The notes under the pieces: generated by a model
What the model saw: only the letters and a program-made list of their open reading frames with translations
What the model was told of the DNA's origin: nothing
Databases searched by the model: none
Origin: UBA7672 sp965279205
GTDB taxonomy: Bacteria > Pseudomonadota > Alphaproteobacteria > Caulobacterales > Hyphomonadaceae
NCBI GenBank assembly: GCA_965279205.1
Contig: OZ257144.1
Span: 1,798,001 to 1,862,000 of the forward strand
Reading direction: 5' to 3'
DNA: 64,000 nucleotides
Program-made: the position numbers and the translations under genes
In this document: positions 10,501-18,301 of the stretch, piece after piece
Layout of the letters: every line of letters begins with the position of its first letter
Numbering within the stretch: position 1 is the first letter of the stretch

Positions 10501-11715
10501 CGTAACCGAACGCAGGAAGGTGTAGATGGGATTGCTGACGTCGGGAGGTTCAAGTTCGTCTGTATACGTGAAATCCGTTGAACGAACTAGGCAATCAGCG
10601 CCAACCTCCAGGTTGTCGGGGAAGTGATGGAACATCAGCACGCGCCGGCAGATGCGCGTGGTCCGAACCTCAAACCCCGAACGGTAAGATGAAAACGGAT
10701 CGAGTCGGTAAGCCCAGTCGCCCGCGTCACCGGGTGAGGGTGCCGTGCCGTGGTGTTCGCCGTAGTCGAGCACGACCTCGAACATCCAGCCGGCCCCATT
10801 TATTTGGGCTTGGGTAAGGACTCGTGGGCGTCTGCCGGAGCCGTCAAGCAGAGGGGTGCGATTGCCGTAGAAAATCCGCTTGAGATAACGATTGGCGGTT
10901 CGTCGCTGATCGTTCCGCTCGCCGCGGTTGCGTTCATTGGCCTTGCTCAGACTAGCCTTTGCGCCGTCTTCTTTTTTATAGTCGTAGAGGACTGCATTGC
11001 CTTTGTCGTCGCGCGTTTCGCAGATCAACCAGGAGAAAATGCGGGTCGAGTCTATTGGATCGGCGATGCGCGATTTCTTGTCCAACCCATAAATGGAGAG
11101 GATGTTGTCCTTTGAGTACGAGCGCCAGTGGACATCACCCACGGCGCCAATTCTGCTCCAGCGTTCGATGCGTGCGAAAAGTCCCTCGATCCGCGGCCGA
11201 TAGCGACGGACACGATAGCCATCGATCTCGTCCTCGTGGACAACCAGCTTTCCCGATTGATCGCTGACCCAGCCATCGTCACGATCTGTTCGATAGCCGG
11301 GATGGCTTGCGGTCCAGCTTCCGTCTTGATCTTGCCGGAAGACGGGTACCAGATCTTCGGCTCCGGACAGCACAAAGACATCCGACTCCTGCGCATCGAG
11401 ATACTGCGGAAGACCTTTATCGGTCTTGCGCGTGATCGACGGCAACGAAAGGTTCCAGCCGAAGCCGAATGGACCATTGCCTGCGCCCGAGTCGTAAGAC
11501 AGGGAGAGCTGCGGGCCGAAGCCGGCGCGGCCGGGGCTGGTAGCGATCGGAATGGCCGTGGAGCCCGTTCCAGTAACAGGGTTGGCTGAGAACTTCTCTC
11601 CAATACCCCGGATTGCGCCTCCGCCCTTAGGCAGGGCGATACTAGGAGCGCCCACGCCGAACGACTTTTCGGCATTACCTACATCGTCGGTGCGCGAAGA
11701 AGGATCCCGCTTCAT
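3637..11715 (-). CDS. Tc toxin TcB-TcC fusion (SpvB / FG-GAP / TcdB-middle / Rhs core) with hypervariable C-terminal cargo
   Basis: About 2692 residues from ATG 11715 (a GTG lies three codons upstream). The SpvB-type N-terminus is clear (LPKGGGAIRGIGEKFSANP, then SLSYDSGAGNGPFGFGW). FG-GAP/VCBS-type DxDGDGxxD repeats follow at about 480-760, then TcdB middle regions, then many Rhs YD repeats (YDALYRLIQ type). The Rhs core ends near residue 2388 with YRYTGKERDEETGLYYHGAR and a DPxELVDGANLYAYV...LTDPTG segment, the aspartyl self-cleavage site of TcC/Rhs proteins. TcB and TcC form a hollow cocoon that holds the cleaved C-terminus until TcA threads it into a target cell. Here both are one polypeptide, a known arrangement. 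The final 304 residues are the cargo (described separately). It is transcribed against TcA, so the two need separate promoters. Confidence 0.93.
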   Translation of the reverse strand: MKRDPSSRTDDVGNAEKSFGVGAPSIALPKGGGAIRGIGEKFSANPVTGTGSTAIPIATSPGRAGFGPQLSLSYDSGAGNGPFGFGWNLSLPSITRKTDKGLPQYLDAQESDVFVLSGAEDLVPVFRQDQDGSWTASHPGYRTDRDDGWVSDQSGKLVVHEDEIDGYRVRRYRPRIEGLFARIERWSRIGAVGDVHWRSYSKDNILSIYGLDKKSRIADPIDSTRIFSWLICETRDDKGNAVLYDYKKEDGAKASLSKANERNRGERNDQRRTANRYLKRIFYGNRTPLLDGSGRRPRVLTQAQINGAGWMFEVVLDYGEHHGTAPSPGDAGDWAYRLDPFSSYRSGFEVRTTRICRRVLMFHHFPDNLEVGADCLVRSTDFTYTDELEPPDVSNPIYTFLRSVTQRGYRRNGPGYDSRSLPPVEFEYTQPTVQDEVEQVDAESLENLPIGVDGNIYRWTDLHGEGIPGILSEQAGAWYYKRNLSPLTNTRSDDQEQTKAKFAALETVATKPNVTLIGGAEVMDLAGDGQPDIVLMEGPAPGFYEHDEDEGWLPFRSFTSRLHRDLKDPNVRFVDLDGDGHADVLITEDNAFVWHPSLGESGFGPARRAAQALDEEDGPRIVFADPAQSIYVADLSGDGLADIVRIRNGDVCYWPNLGRGRFGAKVTMDNAPWFDNPDQFDHKRIRLADIDGSGTADIIYLHRDGVRLYFNQSGNAWSKPQTLKVFPRVDEMASIMPADLLGNGTACLVWSSSLAGDAQQPMRYVNLMGGSKPHLLVKTTNNLGAETRVQYAPSTKFYLRDRLDGRPWITRLPFPVHVVERVETWDHISRNRFVTRYAYHHGHFDGVEREFRGFGMVEQWDTETLAALSSGEVPAENIDSASHVPPVHTKTWFHTGIYFDRQRVSRHFAGLLDTRDRGEYFREPGLTDAEAELLLLPDTVLPGTLTLEEEREACRALKGSMLRREVYALDAGSNAKQSEIERARTPYTVTEQNFGIRAVQTRGINRHAVFFVHPLEAISYHYERNAADPRVQHALTLDVDEYGNVTKQVAIGYGRREFVREIDDLGRVRKIPNPGLQGLRLEDQARQTDPLLTYTESRLTNSIETTETHRAPVPCEELTFELTEYTATGPDGRFQASDIVELDPAMSGRLQLRFAGNVEYEVVAVGARRRRLIECVRTLFRRDDLDGLLALGDLETLGLPGESYRLAFTPGLLAQVLKRPHAGQPLESLLPDPAAVLAGHGEDQGGYLQSQSMKARGLFPASDADGNWWQPSGQSFFSDNPADTPLIELAQARSHFFLPHRYRDPFGGNTVVDFDTHDLLMRETRDALDNRITVRVNDYRVLQPRLVSDPNRNQTATVFDILGMVVGAATMGKPLPAQVEGDSVTGFVADPAQDDIDALFNDDPRLIAATLLQDATSRIVYDVHRFYSTRQAQPDDPSKWQPPCVAVLARETHATATPPPHGHRIQLSFSYSDGFGREIQKKVQAEAGQVADGGPEVDPRWVSTGWTIFNNKGKPVRRYEPFFSRTHDFEFGVMAGVSPVLFYDPADRVVATLHPNHTFEKAVFDAWQQTSFDVNDTCALRNDQTGDPRTDPDIKGYVAGYFGTIGDAWQTWHEQRSGGQLGPREEEAANRAAAHADTPTTTHLDVLGRSFLTVARNRVACADHDLDGTEQDFFTRIDLDIEGNQRSVRDSVIQAGDPLGRIVMRYAYNMLGNHIQQESMEAGARWMLNDVTGKPIRAWDSRGHNLSTAYDLLRRPTTQTLRGVTASSDPRSLNRDIVIERTEYGEGLANAETLNLRTRVVRHFDPAGAGINGRVDANGDILEAYDFKGNLLHSTRRLIADYKSIPDWSTIPVLEDESFMASTRFDALNRPIQSIAPHSSFARAKRHVIQPRFNEANLLDRIDVWLNRVDDPADLIDAENELPSAVGVANINYDAKGQRVGITYKNGASTRYGYDATTFRLIRLYTRRGPTFTEDCANGDPPPPTIAAPDLPPESGACGLQNLSYTYDPAGNIVRISDDAQQTAYFRNQRVEPSCNYVYDALYRLIQATGREHLGQIGGAPIPHSRSDAGRIGVLHPEDGNAMGAYVERYVYDTVGNFLKMQHRGRDPQHPGWTRAYDTSETSLIETGADGTLAKASNRLSRTILQPEGAVPTLEPYQHDAHGNVVRMPQLGGGAAGPNLHWDYKDQLRKADLTSGAAFYVYDADGRRVRKVWEKAANLIEERLYLGGFEIYRRHSGAIGVNSATLERETLHVMDDKQRIALVETRTLDTAGDDAAPEQIIRYQFGNHLGSASLELDQDAQIISYEEYAPYGSSTFQAVRNQTETAKRYRYTGKERDEETGLYYHGARYYASWLGRWASCDPSELVDGANLYAYVRGKPLQLTDPTGHTGELPPPTYLPKPTGPWDVDADRLVRRKVEAGSGPWKGPRTTKAAGNAGATAAGFDPKTRVLGHESGAHWQSKAGDVDVVRNEPAKGPGNNSSRGATIDRPAAGKARAAGEYARDVKGNDPTAAPGTRRTARAVPPSTPVTPKPGSAAQPVVPPAARAAPPALSPPKPTAAPVTTPEPIAATPKPLVVEPTPSPSIGRTVAGGAVTGVKVAAPMIFFWGIQKVAQNNYDEAAKLRDQYIGTPTQAQIERQRMAGWEHTGKTDKQGHPEWNYNPSLLLRFRDASLFLVNPFDPIRTSGRNEDWGA

Positions 11716-11958
11716 AGCCCCCACCCCGGCCAGAATGCAGTTAGTGTCTCATAGAGCGGGTCGATCGCAAACTGTTCAAAGGACAAGACCGGTTCTGACT
11801 TCTAGTTCGCAAAGGGGCGGAGCCATTGGTTCTCGAATGTCCCAGCTTCCGGCGAGCCGCACAAAGACAGTCCAAGCTATACGGAACGATCTGTTCGCTT
11901 GAGAATCGGAATGTGTTGCGTCGACCGGTTGAGCTCACCGGCCCATTCCTGCCGTTCG

Positions 11959-13974
11959 TTAGTTCGGCGGCTGCGAAGCACGCAGGGCTACGCAGAATGC
12001 GAAGCCTTGTTCTTCCGCCTTGTCGCAGACGTCCGGTCGGGTCTTGGTGTCGAGCCAATACTGGAAGATGCCCAGTTCCTGGATCAACGACAAGAATTGC
12101 GGGTCCGCACGCATGACGCGGGCTTGTGGGGAGAAGAGAACACCAGCTGCGCTAAGGAAGACGAGCGGGTTGCGGCGATCAAGCGGTCGCTTCAGGGCTT
12201 CAAAGGCGCCTTGCACGTCCCCAAGATTCGCGAGCGCGCCTGCGCCGCTGATTGGGTCAATCAGGTCGTCGGCCCGGCATTGTTTCAAGAGGTCTGTTCC
12301 ACGGCGGCGGTCCAGGGCAGAGCGCGACTGCATGCTCTCCGCGATCTCCTGCCAGCATGTTCGTGTTGCGTCGGGCACGGCAGGAGGCGCCTTGGCGAGA
12401 ACCTCGCTGGTGCTGCCCGGGTCGAGCAGGGCGGCGTAGAAGAACCATGTCTGCCAGAGTAGGGAGTTCGCGTGGCGGGCATTTGATTGCTCGAACTCAC
12501 GCTCCGCCTCGGGCCAGCGGCCGACGCGCGCAAGCGTGACGCTGAGGACGAGGCGCGAATTTACGGCAAGTGGATCAAACTCGACTGCAGCGTTGGCGCT
12601 GGAAACGGCCGCGACGTTGCGGCCAACCGCAGCCAACAGCCTGGAGCGGGCGCGGCTTGGGATCCCTTTGCGCCAGTCGTCGGGCGCGTTGGTGTTGTTT
12701 GCAAGTAACTCTCCAGCTTCGGCCAGGGGCCGCCCTTCGGCGATCGCGTCCATGGCTCCCCCCGAACGAGCGTGGGCGCCACCGGGGTCGAGTTCGGTTG
12801 CTCGTCGGCTGGCATTCCTTGCTTCCTCGAGCAGGCCTGGCCACTCGGTGACCATGACCACCGGGGTGCTCTGGAATCCGTAAAGCCCTGATGCGAACTG
12901 GCTTTGGACGAAGGCCGAATGTTGAGCCTGCTTCGCGAGGTCGCGCCAAACGTCGACCTGCTGCCGCGTCCAGTTCCCGTCCCCGTCGCACGCAGCCGCG
13001 ATGAGGTTGCGCACATTGCCGTCCGGTCGCGGTAGGCTGGCGCGCAGGCTGGAAATGCAACGGACCTTCGCGGTGGCCGCGCCTGCGGCCATCACCGGAA
13101 GCGAGATTCTGTCGAAGGTGGCGCCGGCAACGGTGTCTTCCCAGAGCGTCGTGCTGCTGGCGACGTCTTCCAGACGCATGCTGATGCTGATGCGCTCGCC
13201 GGTCTGGCGGACTTCTCCCCCGAGAATGTAAGCGGCTCCGAGTTCACCTGCTCTCTGGCGCTGCTGCGAAGGTTCGACGCCTCGGGTGGCGGTGCGGGCG
13301 CCGGTCTCCAGCCGCATGGCAAGCATTGTCTGGTACGTCTCATCCGTTGCGGACGCCGCGATATCGTCTGCAAGCGGGCCGCCGTCTGATGTGAAACCAA
13401 AAAAGGCGACACGCTGTGAGGTCGGAGCGCCACTCCCTTGCCCGAGCAGCATGACTGCCCCGATGGCGGCGGCAAACACAGCCGCGAGGGCGATGGCGCC
13501 GATGACCAGCGTGCGGCGCGGAATGCTGGGGGGCGCCCAGCTTGTCGCCGAAGCCGGCTGCGGCTTTGGCGTTGCTGAAGGCTGCTTGTGAACGATAGCC
13601 TTCACATCGGCGAGAAAGGCGAGCCATCGTGTGTCGTGCGGGTCGCCCTTCCAGTGCGTCAGGTCCGCCGTCTGCGTCAGCTCGAACATGATGGGACGTT
13701 TGCAATTCTCGATCATCACGGGAACGAGCTTGCTGTCGCGAACGGCCTGGGTGGCTTCGGCGCGCACCCATCGCGACTCGACTGAACGGGGAGACCAGAG
13801 CACGACGACGGCCTTGGCGTCGCTCAAGGCCTGTTCGGTGATCCGGTCGTAAGCTTCGCCTGCACGCAGCGATACGTCCCACCAGACGCTGAACCTCTCC
13901 CGCTCGAACGCCTCGGCGAAGCGCCGTGCTGCCGCTTGGTCCTCTCTGTTGTAGGAAAGGAAGATATCCGGCAC
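11959..13974 (-). CDS. Membrane-anchored TIR domain protein with TolB-like and TPR-like regions
   Basis: 671 residues, GTG start. Residues 1-125 are a TIR domain (IFLSYNREDQAAARRFAE, then VVVLWSPRSVESRWVRAEA). The Glu at residue 73 sits where TIR NADases carry their catalytic Glu (SxWxxxE). A Pro-rich linker leads to one transmembrane helix (about 156-178), so the TIR domain faces the cytoplasm. Residues about 190-310 resemble the TolB/FlgO-like N-terminal region often attached to CadC or adenylate-cyclase-type sensors, and 340-650 contain TPR-like helical repeats. Bacterial TIR domains hydrolyse NAD or make signalling molecules in defence and virulence; which applies here is not visible. The gene stands alone on its strand, 240 bp upstream of the TcB-TcC gene. 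Confidence 0.8.
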   Translation of the reverse strand: MPDIFLSYNREDQAAARRFAEAFERERFSVWWDVSLRAGEAYDRITEQALSDAKAVVVLWSPRSVESRWVRAEATQAVRDSKLVPVMIENCKRPIMFELTQTADLTHWKGDPHDTRWLAFLADVKAIVHKQPSATPKPQPASATSWAPPSIPRRTLVIGAIALAAVFAAAIGAVMLLGQGSGAPTSQRVAFFGFTSDGGPLADDIAASATDETYQTMLAMRLETGARTATRGVEPSQQRQRAGELGAAYILGGEVRQTGERISISMRLEDVASSTTLWEDTVAGATFDRISLPVMAAGAATAKVRCISSLRASLPRPDGNVRNLIAAACDGDGNWTRQQVDVWRDLAKQAQHSAFVQSQFASGLYGFQSTPVVMVTEWPGLLEEARNASRRATELDPGGAHARSGGAMDAIAEGRPLAEAGELLANNTNAPDDWRKGIPSRARSRLLAAVGRNVAAVSSANAAVEFDPLAVNSRLVLSVTLARVGRWPEAEREFEQSNARHANSLLWQTWFFYAALLDPGSTSEVLAKAPPAVPDATRTCWQEIAESMQSRSALDRRRGTDLLKQCRADDLIDPISGAGALANLGDVQGAFEALKRPLDRRNPLVFLSAAGVLFSPQARVMRADPQFLSLIQELGIFQYWLDTKTRPDVCDKAEEQGFAFCVALRASQPPN

Positions 13975-14388
13975 GCACGTCCCCGCTGGTACGGCCGCAG
14001 GATTACAGGAAGGAGGCCAAAAGGTCTAATGGCGCCTTGTAAGGTCCGAAGACGAATGGCGGTTTTCGGCGAACTCCTGCCAGTTCTAGCCGGCGCCGGG
14101 GATGACCAGTTTTGGTCGACCCCGCCATCGGTAACATTGTGGCGGGCCGGGCGATGATGGCCCCAAGCGGACGGACGAGCCGTTGCGGCTATCGACTCGT
14201 CTCGATCGATCCCTTCGCATCATACGCCGGCCTTTGTCGTCCAATCGCCATATGTTAGCCTCGACCTCATTATCGAGAGCGCGCCGGGCGGCGGCGCAGT
14301 TTTTTCCGTGAATTGAGCTGGATTTGATGGGGCGCGGGGCTGCTCCGCCACCCCCTTTCTTGCGCTTTGCATCCCTGGAGGAATTTCG
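13975..14388. other. Divergent intergenic region (414 bp)
   Basis: It separates the start of the TIR-TolB gene (minus) from the start of the secreted helical protein (plus), so it should hold both promoters. I see no clear sigma-70 boxes and no convincing coding frame. The plus gene has a good ribosome binding site (GGAGGAATTTCG before the ATG). Confidence 0.5.
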
Positions 14389-15315
14389 ATGACAATGATC
14401 GGCCTGCGAGCGATGGCCATCGCACTTATTGGTTTTGGCGTCTCGGCCCCGGCCTTTGCAAATGGATTGATGGAGGACGCCAGACAGTTGTTTCGCGGTG
14501 ATCTGACATCGGACTACAACAAGGCCGTGAACTTTCTTGGGTCGTACAACGTCGACAAAGACACCGACGAGGCTAAGGACCTTCTGGAAGATCTCAATGA
14601 CAGCTTGGAGAAGCTGGAAGACCACTCGTCCGACATCGCCGATGCTGCGAAGGAGCTAGCGCCGGATTTGCGCGACGTGTGGGAATTGTCAGCCAGAGAA
14701 ATAAGAGAGCTTGTGAAAGCAGCGGAGCTTCTTGGGAAGCAGGTCGAAAGAAAGGAACAGTTCCGACTGGATGACCTCAAGGCGCGTTTCAACAGCACGG
14801 GCTACGCGCTCGAAAAGTCCTACTCCAATATGGAAGGCTTCGGGAAGAGACTGGAAACGCTGATTTCCCGAATTGAAATCTCGCAGAGATTGTACTCTGG
14901 TGAGGTTACGGACGCCTATGACCGCACCAACAGACTTGTCCCCGAGATAAAAAAAATTCTTGAAGATAGCGCCGCTTCGGAAGAGGCCAAAGATGCAGCG
15001 TTCGAGAAGGCTATCGAGCAGGTGGCAGACTTCAGAGAACTAGCTGAAACTCTGTATGAGTCGACTGACAGGTATAAGGACGTGATGCGCTCGCTTTCGG
15101 AGGACTTGGCCCGGGAACTTGTCAACGAACGCCGTGGCCCTCAGCAACTGAATATCGCTGTTGGCGGCCTCGAGATGGAGTTGAAGTCAGGCTACCGGTT
15201 GAATTGGAAACAGGTCGAAGAGGTATTCAAACTAGCCGGCGAGCACTTGCGAGAGACCAGCAAGGACACACTGGACTATGCTAAGAAATTCAAAAAGATG
15301 TGCGAATGTCGTTAG
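14389..15315 (+). CDS. Secreted helical protein of unknown function
   Basis: 308 residues, ATG preceded by GGAGG at good spacing. A clear signal peptide covers residues 1-24 (hydrophobic core ending in AFA-N), so the mature protein is periplasmic or exported. The rest is almost entirely charged amphipathic helix, rich in Asp, Glu, Lys and Leu (for example DLLEDLNDSLEKLEDHSSD), consistent with a helical bundle or coiled coil. The C-terminus has a Cys pair (MCECR). I recognise no family. The codon and amino-acid mix differs slightly from the neighbours (more Lys and AAG codons), which may hint at acquisition. It is flanked by a TIR protein and a SUMF1-fold protein on the opposite strand. Confidence 0.75.
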   Translation: MTMIGLRAMAIALIGFGVSAPAFANGLMEDARQLFRGDLTSDYNKAVNFLGSYNVDKDTDEAKDLLEDLNDSLEKLEDHSSDIADAAKELAPDLRDVWELSAREIRELVKAAELLGKQVERKEQFRLDDLKARFNSTGYALEKSYSNMEGFGKRLETLISRIEISQRLYSGEVTDAYDRTNRLVPEIKKILEDSAASEEAKDAAFEKAIEQVADFRELAETLYESTDRYKDVMRSLSEDLARELVNERRGPQQLNIAVGGLEMELKSGYRLNWKQVEEVFKLAGEHLRETSKDTLDYAKKFKKMCECR

Positions 15316-15399
15316 GTCCAGTTGAACGCGTCTCGGGAAACTTAGTCCGCGAAATCGAGTCGATGACGAAGGCGTGCGCGGCCGCCGGCAAGTGACTGA

Positions 15400-16254
15400 T
15401 CATTTGTTCCTGGCTACCCGAAAGCCGATGTTTGGCTGTCGCACGCCGGGGTCGCTAAGATCGCGGGCGGCGGCGCGAATGCCAGGCGGGGAATTGAAGT
15501 AGGAACCGCCGCGAATTACGCGCTCTCTGCAATCTTTCCACTGCCACGCCGACCCATTCTCCGGCGGTGCTCCGCGCACGGGCATCTTGAGGTAGTTGTT
15601 GGAATAGCAGTCCTGCACCCATTCCGAGGCGTTCCCATGAACGTCGTGAAGCCCGAACGGGTTTGGCAGGAACGAGCCGACAGGAATAGTCTTCTTGCGA
15701 TATTCGCCCGTCACACCGCCCGCGTAGATCGCAGTGGCGTCATAGTTGGCCTGGGCGGAACTTACGGAGCCCCCCCACCAGAAGGCGGGTTCGTTGGGGC
15801 CACCCTCCATCTTGCCGCGCGCGGCATATTCCCACTCGGCTTCTGACAACAGCCGATAAGTCTTTCCGGTTTTGGCCGATAGCCACGCGACATATTTCTG
15901 CGCGTCTTCCCAGGAAACCATAATCACCGGATTGCGGTCCCGACCCCAGTCGCGGTCCTTCGGCGTGTAGCCGCCGCAACCGCCAGCCGTCACGCAGGCA
16001 TCCCATTCGGCGAACGTCACTTCGTATTTGCCCGCAGCGAAGCTCGGCAATTTCACCGTGTGTTGAGGACCTTCACTGCCGGAGCGTCGTTCTTCTGACG
16101 CAGGGGATCCCATTGCGAACGTTCCGGCGGGAATGATCACCAGCTCGGGACATTGCGCACAATCTCGCAGCGTCTGACTTTCGGCAGGCAAGGCGGCAGC
16201 GATCGCCATTGATCCGGCCGTGGCCAACGCGCAGAGCGCGGGTCTGATTTGCAT
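15400..16254 (-). CDS. Secreted SUMF1/FGE-sulfatase-fold protein lacking the FGE cysteines
   Basis: 284 residues, with AAGGGGG nine bases before the ATG and a signal peptide at about 1-26. The SUMF1 fold is plain: PAGTFAMGSP, then KYEVTFAEWDAC, NPVIMVSWEDAQKYVAWLS, YRLLSEAEWEYAARG, GLHDVHGNASEWVQDCY, and the final RVIRGGSY...GFRVAR. True formylglycine-generating enzymes carry two catalytic Cys between RGGS and the Arg-rich end; here that stretch is RGGSYFNSPPGIRAAARD with none, so sulfatase activation is unlikely. Such proteins are usually binding or non-FGE members of the fold. It is divergent from the EamA permease. Confidence 0.88.
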   Translation of the reverse strand: MQIRPALCALATAGSMAIAAALPAESQTLRDCAQCPELVIIPAGTFAMGSPASEERRSGSEGPQHTVKLPSFAAGKYEVTFAEWDACVTAGGCGGYTPKDRDWGRDRNPVIMVSWEDAQKYVAWLSAKTGKTYRLLSEAEWEYAARGKMEGGPNEPAFWWGGSVSSAQANYDATAIYAGGVTGEYRKKTIPVGSFLPNPFGLHDVHGNASEWVQDCYSNNYLKMPVRGAPPENGSAWQWKDCRERVIRGGSYFNSPPGIRAAARDLSDPGVRQPNIGFRVARNK

Positions 16255-16546
16255 GAGTTGAATCCCCCTTCTTGCAGAGCAGAGCTGATAAGCTCAAACG
16301 CTAATGAGCAATGACGCGGATAGATTGTGCCACGCTGAAGGGGCACTCTGCGGAGACGTTAACATGGAATGCGGAATGAGCTAAAGTGGCAAGCACGGAC
16401 GGCTGCTTTGAGGCGAGAAGCGGACAGTCGGGCGGGACAGGGCGACAGGCCGAAGTTCGCCCCTTTCGGACATTCCTACTTGGACAAAATCGCGATGGCG
16501 GCAATTGGCCGGGCTTGAAGCAGGCTTGGAGGTGCTAGCAAAGGGA

Positions 16547-17599
16547 ATGAGCCAAGCCTCCAGCCTCAAAGGTCCTGCCTATGCGCTCGGGGCCGCATTT
16601 CTCTTCGGCGTATCGACGCCCTTCGCCAAGGTTCTGCTTGGCGCCGTCGATCCGTGGCTCATGGCCGGCCTCCTCTATGCCGGCGCTGGCGTCGGGCTCC
16701 TTGTCCATCGCCTGATCGTCAATCGTGGTCGTCTTCGGATAAGCATTGCGCGGTCCGACTGGCCCTGGCTTATGGGCGCAATCTTCTTTGGCGGAGGGGT
16801 CGGTCCCGTCCTGCTGATGCTCGGCCTTGCGACCACGGATGCAGCTACGTCGTCGCTGCTGCTGACACTTGAGGGCGTCTTCACAGCAACGCTTGCCTGG
16901 ATCGTCTTTCGCGAACATGTCCATGGCAGGTTGATCTGGGGCATGGTGGCAATAGCGGCAGGTGCAGCTGCGCTGGCGTGGAGCGGCATGCCGACCCTAG
17001 CCAGCGCGATCGGACCGTTGATGGTCGCCGGCGCTTGCCTGGCCTGGGGCATCGACAACAATCTCACGCGCAAGGTGGCGTTGAATGACGCCACCGCAAT
17101 CGCGATGCTGAAAGGGCTGTTCGCCGGCGCGGCTAATCTAGGGCTGGCTGGGCTGGCGCAAGCGCACTGGCCGCCCCTGGCGCCAGCGCTGGGGGCGATG
17201 GCCGTGGGCCTGGCCGGCTATGGCGTCAGCCTCGTCCTGTTCGTGCTGGCCTTGCGCGAGTTGGGGGCAGGTCGCACCAGCGCCTATTTTTCGGCGGCGC
17301 CGTTCATGGGCGCTGTCGTCGCCATAGCATTTTTCGACTCGGCATTAACGCTGGGCATGCTCGCGGCGGCGGCGCTGATGGGTGTTGGCATCTGGCTGCA
17401 TCTCACCGAAACCCACTCGCACGAACACCAACATGAAGCCATGGAACACACCCATCCCCACGTTCACGACGAGCACCATCAACACGACCATGGACCGGAT
17501 GACCCGATCTCCGAACCGCATACCCATCGCCATAAACACACGGCGATGCGCCACACCCATGGCCATTTCCCGGACGCGCATCACCGGCACAGGCATTGA
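16547..17599 (+). CDS. EamA/DMT-superfamily permease with a histidine-rich C-terminal tail
   Basis: 350 residues from ATG 16547 (AAGGGA just upstream; a TTG lies 14 codons earlier). About ten hydrophobic helices form two EamA repeats, starting YALGAAFLFGVSTPFAKVLL and ending near residue 284. The remaining 66 residues are hydrophilic and contain 24 His (HSHEHQHEAMEHTHPHVH and similar, ending HHRHRH). His-rich extensions of this kind bind divalent metals such as Ni, Co or Zn, so either transport or its control may depend on metal. The EamA fold covers exporters of amino acids, sugars and other metabolites; the substrate is not visible. It is convergent with the PhyH gene. Confidence 0.85.
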   Translation: MSQASSLKGPAYALGAAFLFGVSTPFAKVLLGAVDPWLMAGLLYAGAGVGLLVHRLIVNRGRLRISIARSDWPWLMGAIFFGGGVGPVLLMLGLATTDAATSSLLLTLEGVFTATLAWIVFREHVHGRLIWGMVAIAAGAAALAWSGMPTLASAIGPLMVAGACLAWGIDNNLTRKVALNDATAIAMLKGLFAGAANLGLAGLAQAHWPPLAPALGAMAVGLAGYGVSLVLFVLALRELGAGRTSAYFSAAPFMGAVVAIAFFDSALTLGMLAAAALMGVGIWLHLTETHSHEHQHEAMEHTHPHVHDEHHQHDHGPDDPISEPHTHRHKHTAMRHTHGHFPDAHHRHRH

Positions 17600-17716
17600 A
17601 TTTGCGCGAACGGGCTTGGATGTAGCCCGAAGGTGCATATCGGCGATCAACAGCCGTTCGCAAGGGGCAGGGTGAACGGCCGCTACTGGCCTAAACCAGA
17701 CTCTCACGCCCTCGCA

Positions 17717-18301
17717 TCAGAGAGTTGTGGGATCGAAGCCGCCCTGGATCGATCTGCGGTCGGCATTGCTTTGGTTGAGCGTGTGACCATGCAGGACGGC
17801 GCGGTCATAGATGATAAGGCCGCCGGCTGGGCCAATAGCTAGCATCGGCGACCCGGCGGGCGAACCGCGATGCGAGCCGGGGATGAACTGGGTCGCGCCG
17901 TTATTCGCGTCGAAACTGTCGAGCATCCAGATGAAGGCGAGCAACTTGCCAGCACCTGTGCCCACATCACAGTCCATGTGCAGCGTCTGACAGGCGGCAG
18001 CGGGATGGACGGTGCGGGATTGAAGATACCTCAGGGCGAACGGCTTGCGCAGAACGCGCGCCGTTATCGTCAACAGCAGCTGATCCTGGTGCAGGGGCGA
18101 GAGGTCGGGGCAGTCGGGTAACAGGCGGACACGTGTGCTGCCGCCGTCCGAGGAAGTGCGCGTGGCGCCGGCGGCAGAGGACGCAAGCTGTTCAGTAGGG
18201 ATACGACGCAGACGATCCAGTACTGAGACGTCGAGGCGGCTTTCAGCAATGGTGAAGCCATTCAAGATGATGTCGTCCGCCAGCCGGTCGGCTTCACTCA
18301 T
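17717..18301 (-). CDS. Phytanoyl-CoA dioxygenase (PhyH)-family protein
   Basis: 194 residues from ATG 18301, chosen because GGGGGA lies seven bases upstream; a GTG 20 codons earlier is possible. The Fe(II)/2-oxoglutarate facial triad is visible: HMD at 108-110, and the distal His in LHGHTLNQS near 171, followed by Arg 182/183 for 2-oxoglutarate. FIPGSHRGSP between them is typical of PhyH. The protein is shorter than typical PhyH members (250-300 residues), with a reduced N-terminal half. The family hydroxylates fatty acyl-CoAs or small metabolites; the substrate cannot be read from the sequence. Confidence 0.75.
   Translation of the reverse strand: MSEADRLADDIILNGFTIAESRLDVSVLDRLRRIPTEQLASSAAGATRTSSDGGSTRVRLLPDCPDLSPLHQDQLLLTITARVLRKPFALRYLQSRTVHPAAACQTLHMDCDVGTGAGKLLAFIWMLDSFDANNGATQFIPGSHRGSPAGSPMLAIGPAGGLIIYDRAVLHGHTLNQSNADRRSIQGGFDPTTL

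Noticed and set aside
15400..16254. Active formylglycine-generating enzyme
   Set aside because: The catalytic Cys pair expected between RGGS and the Arg-rich end is absent, and no sulfatase gene is nearby.
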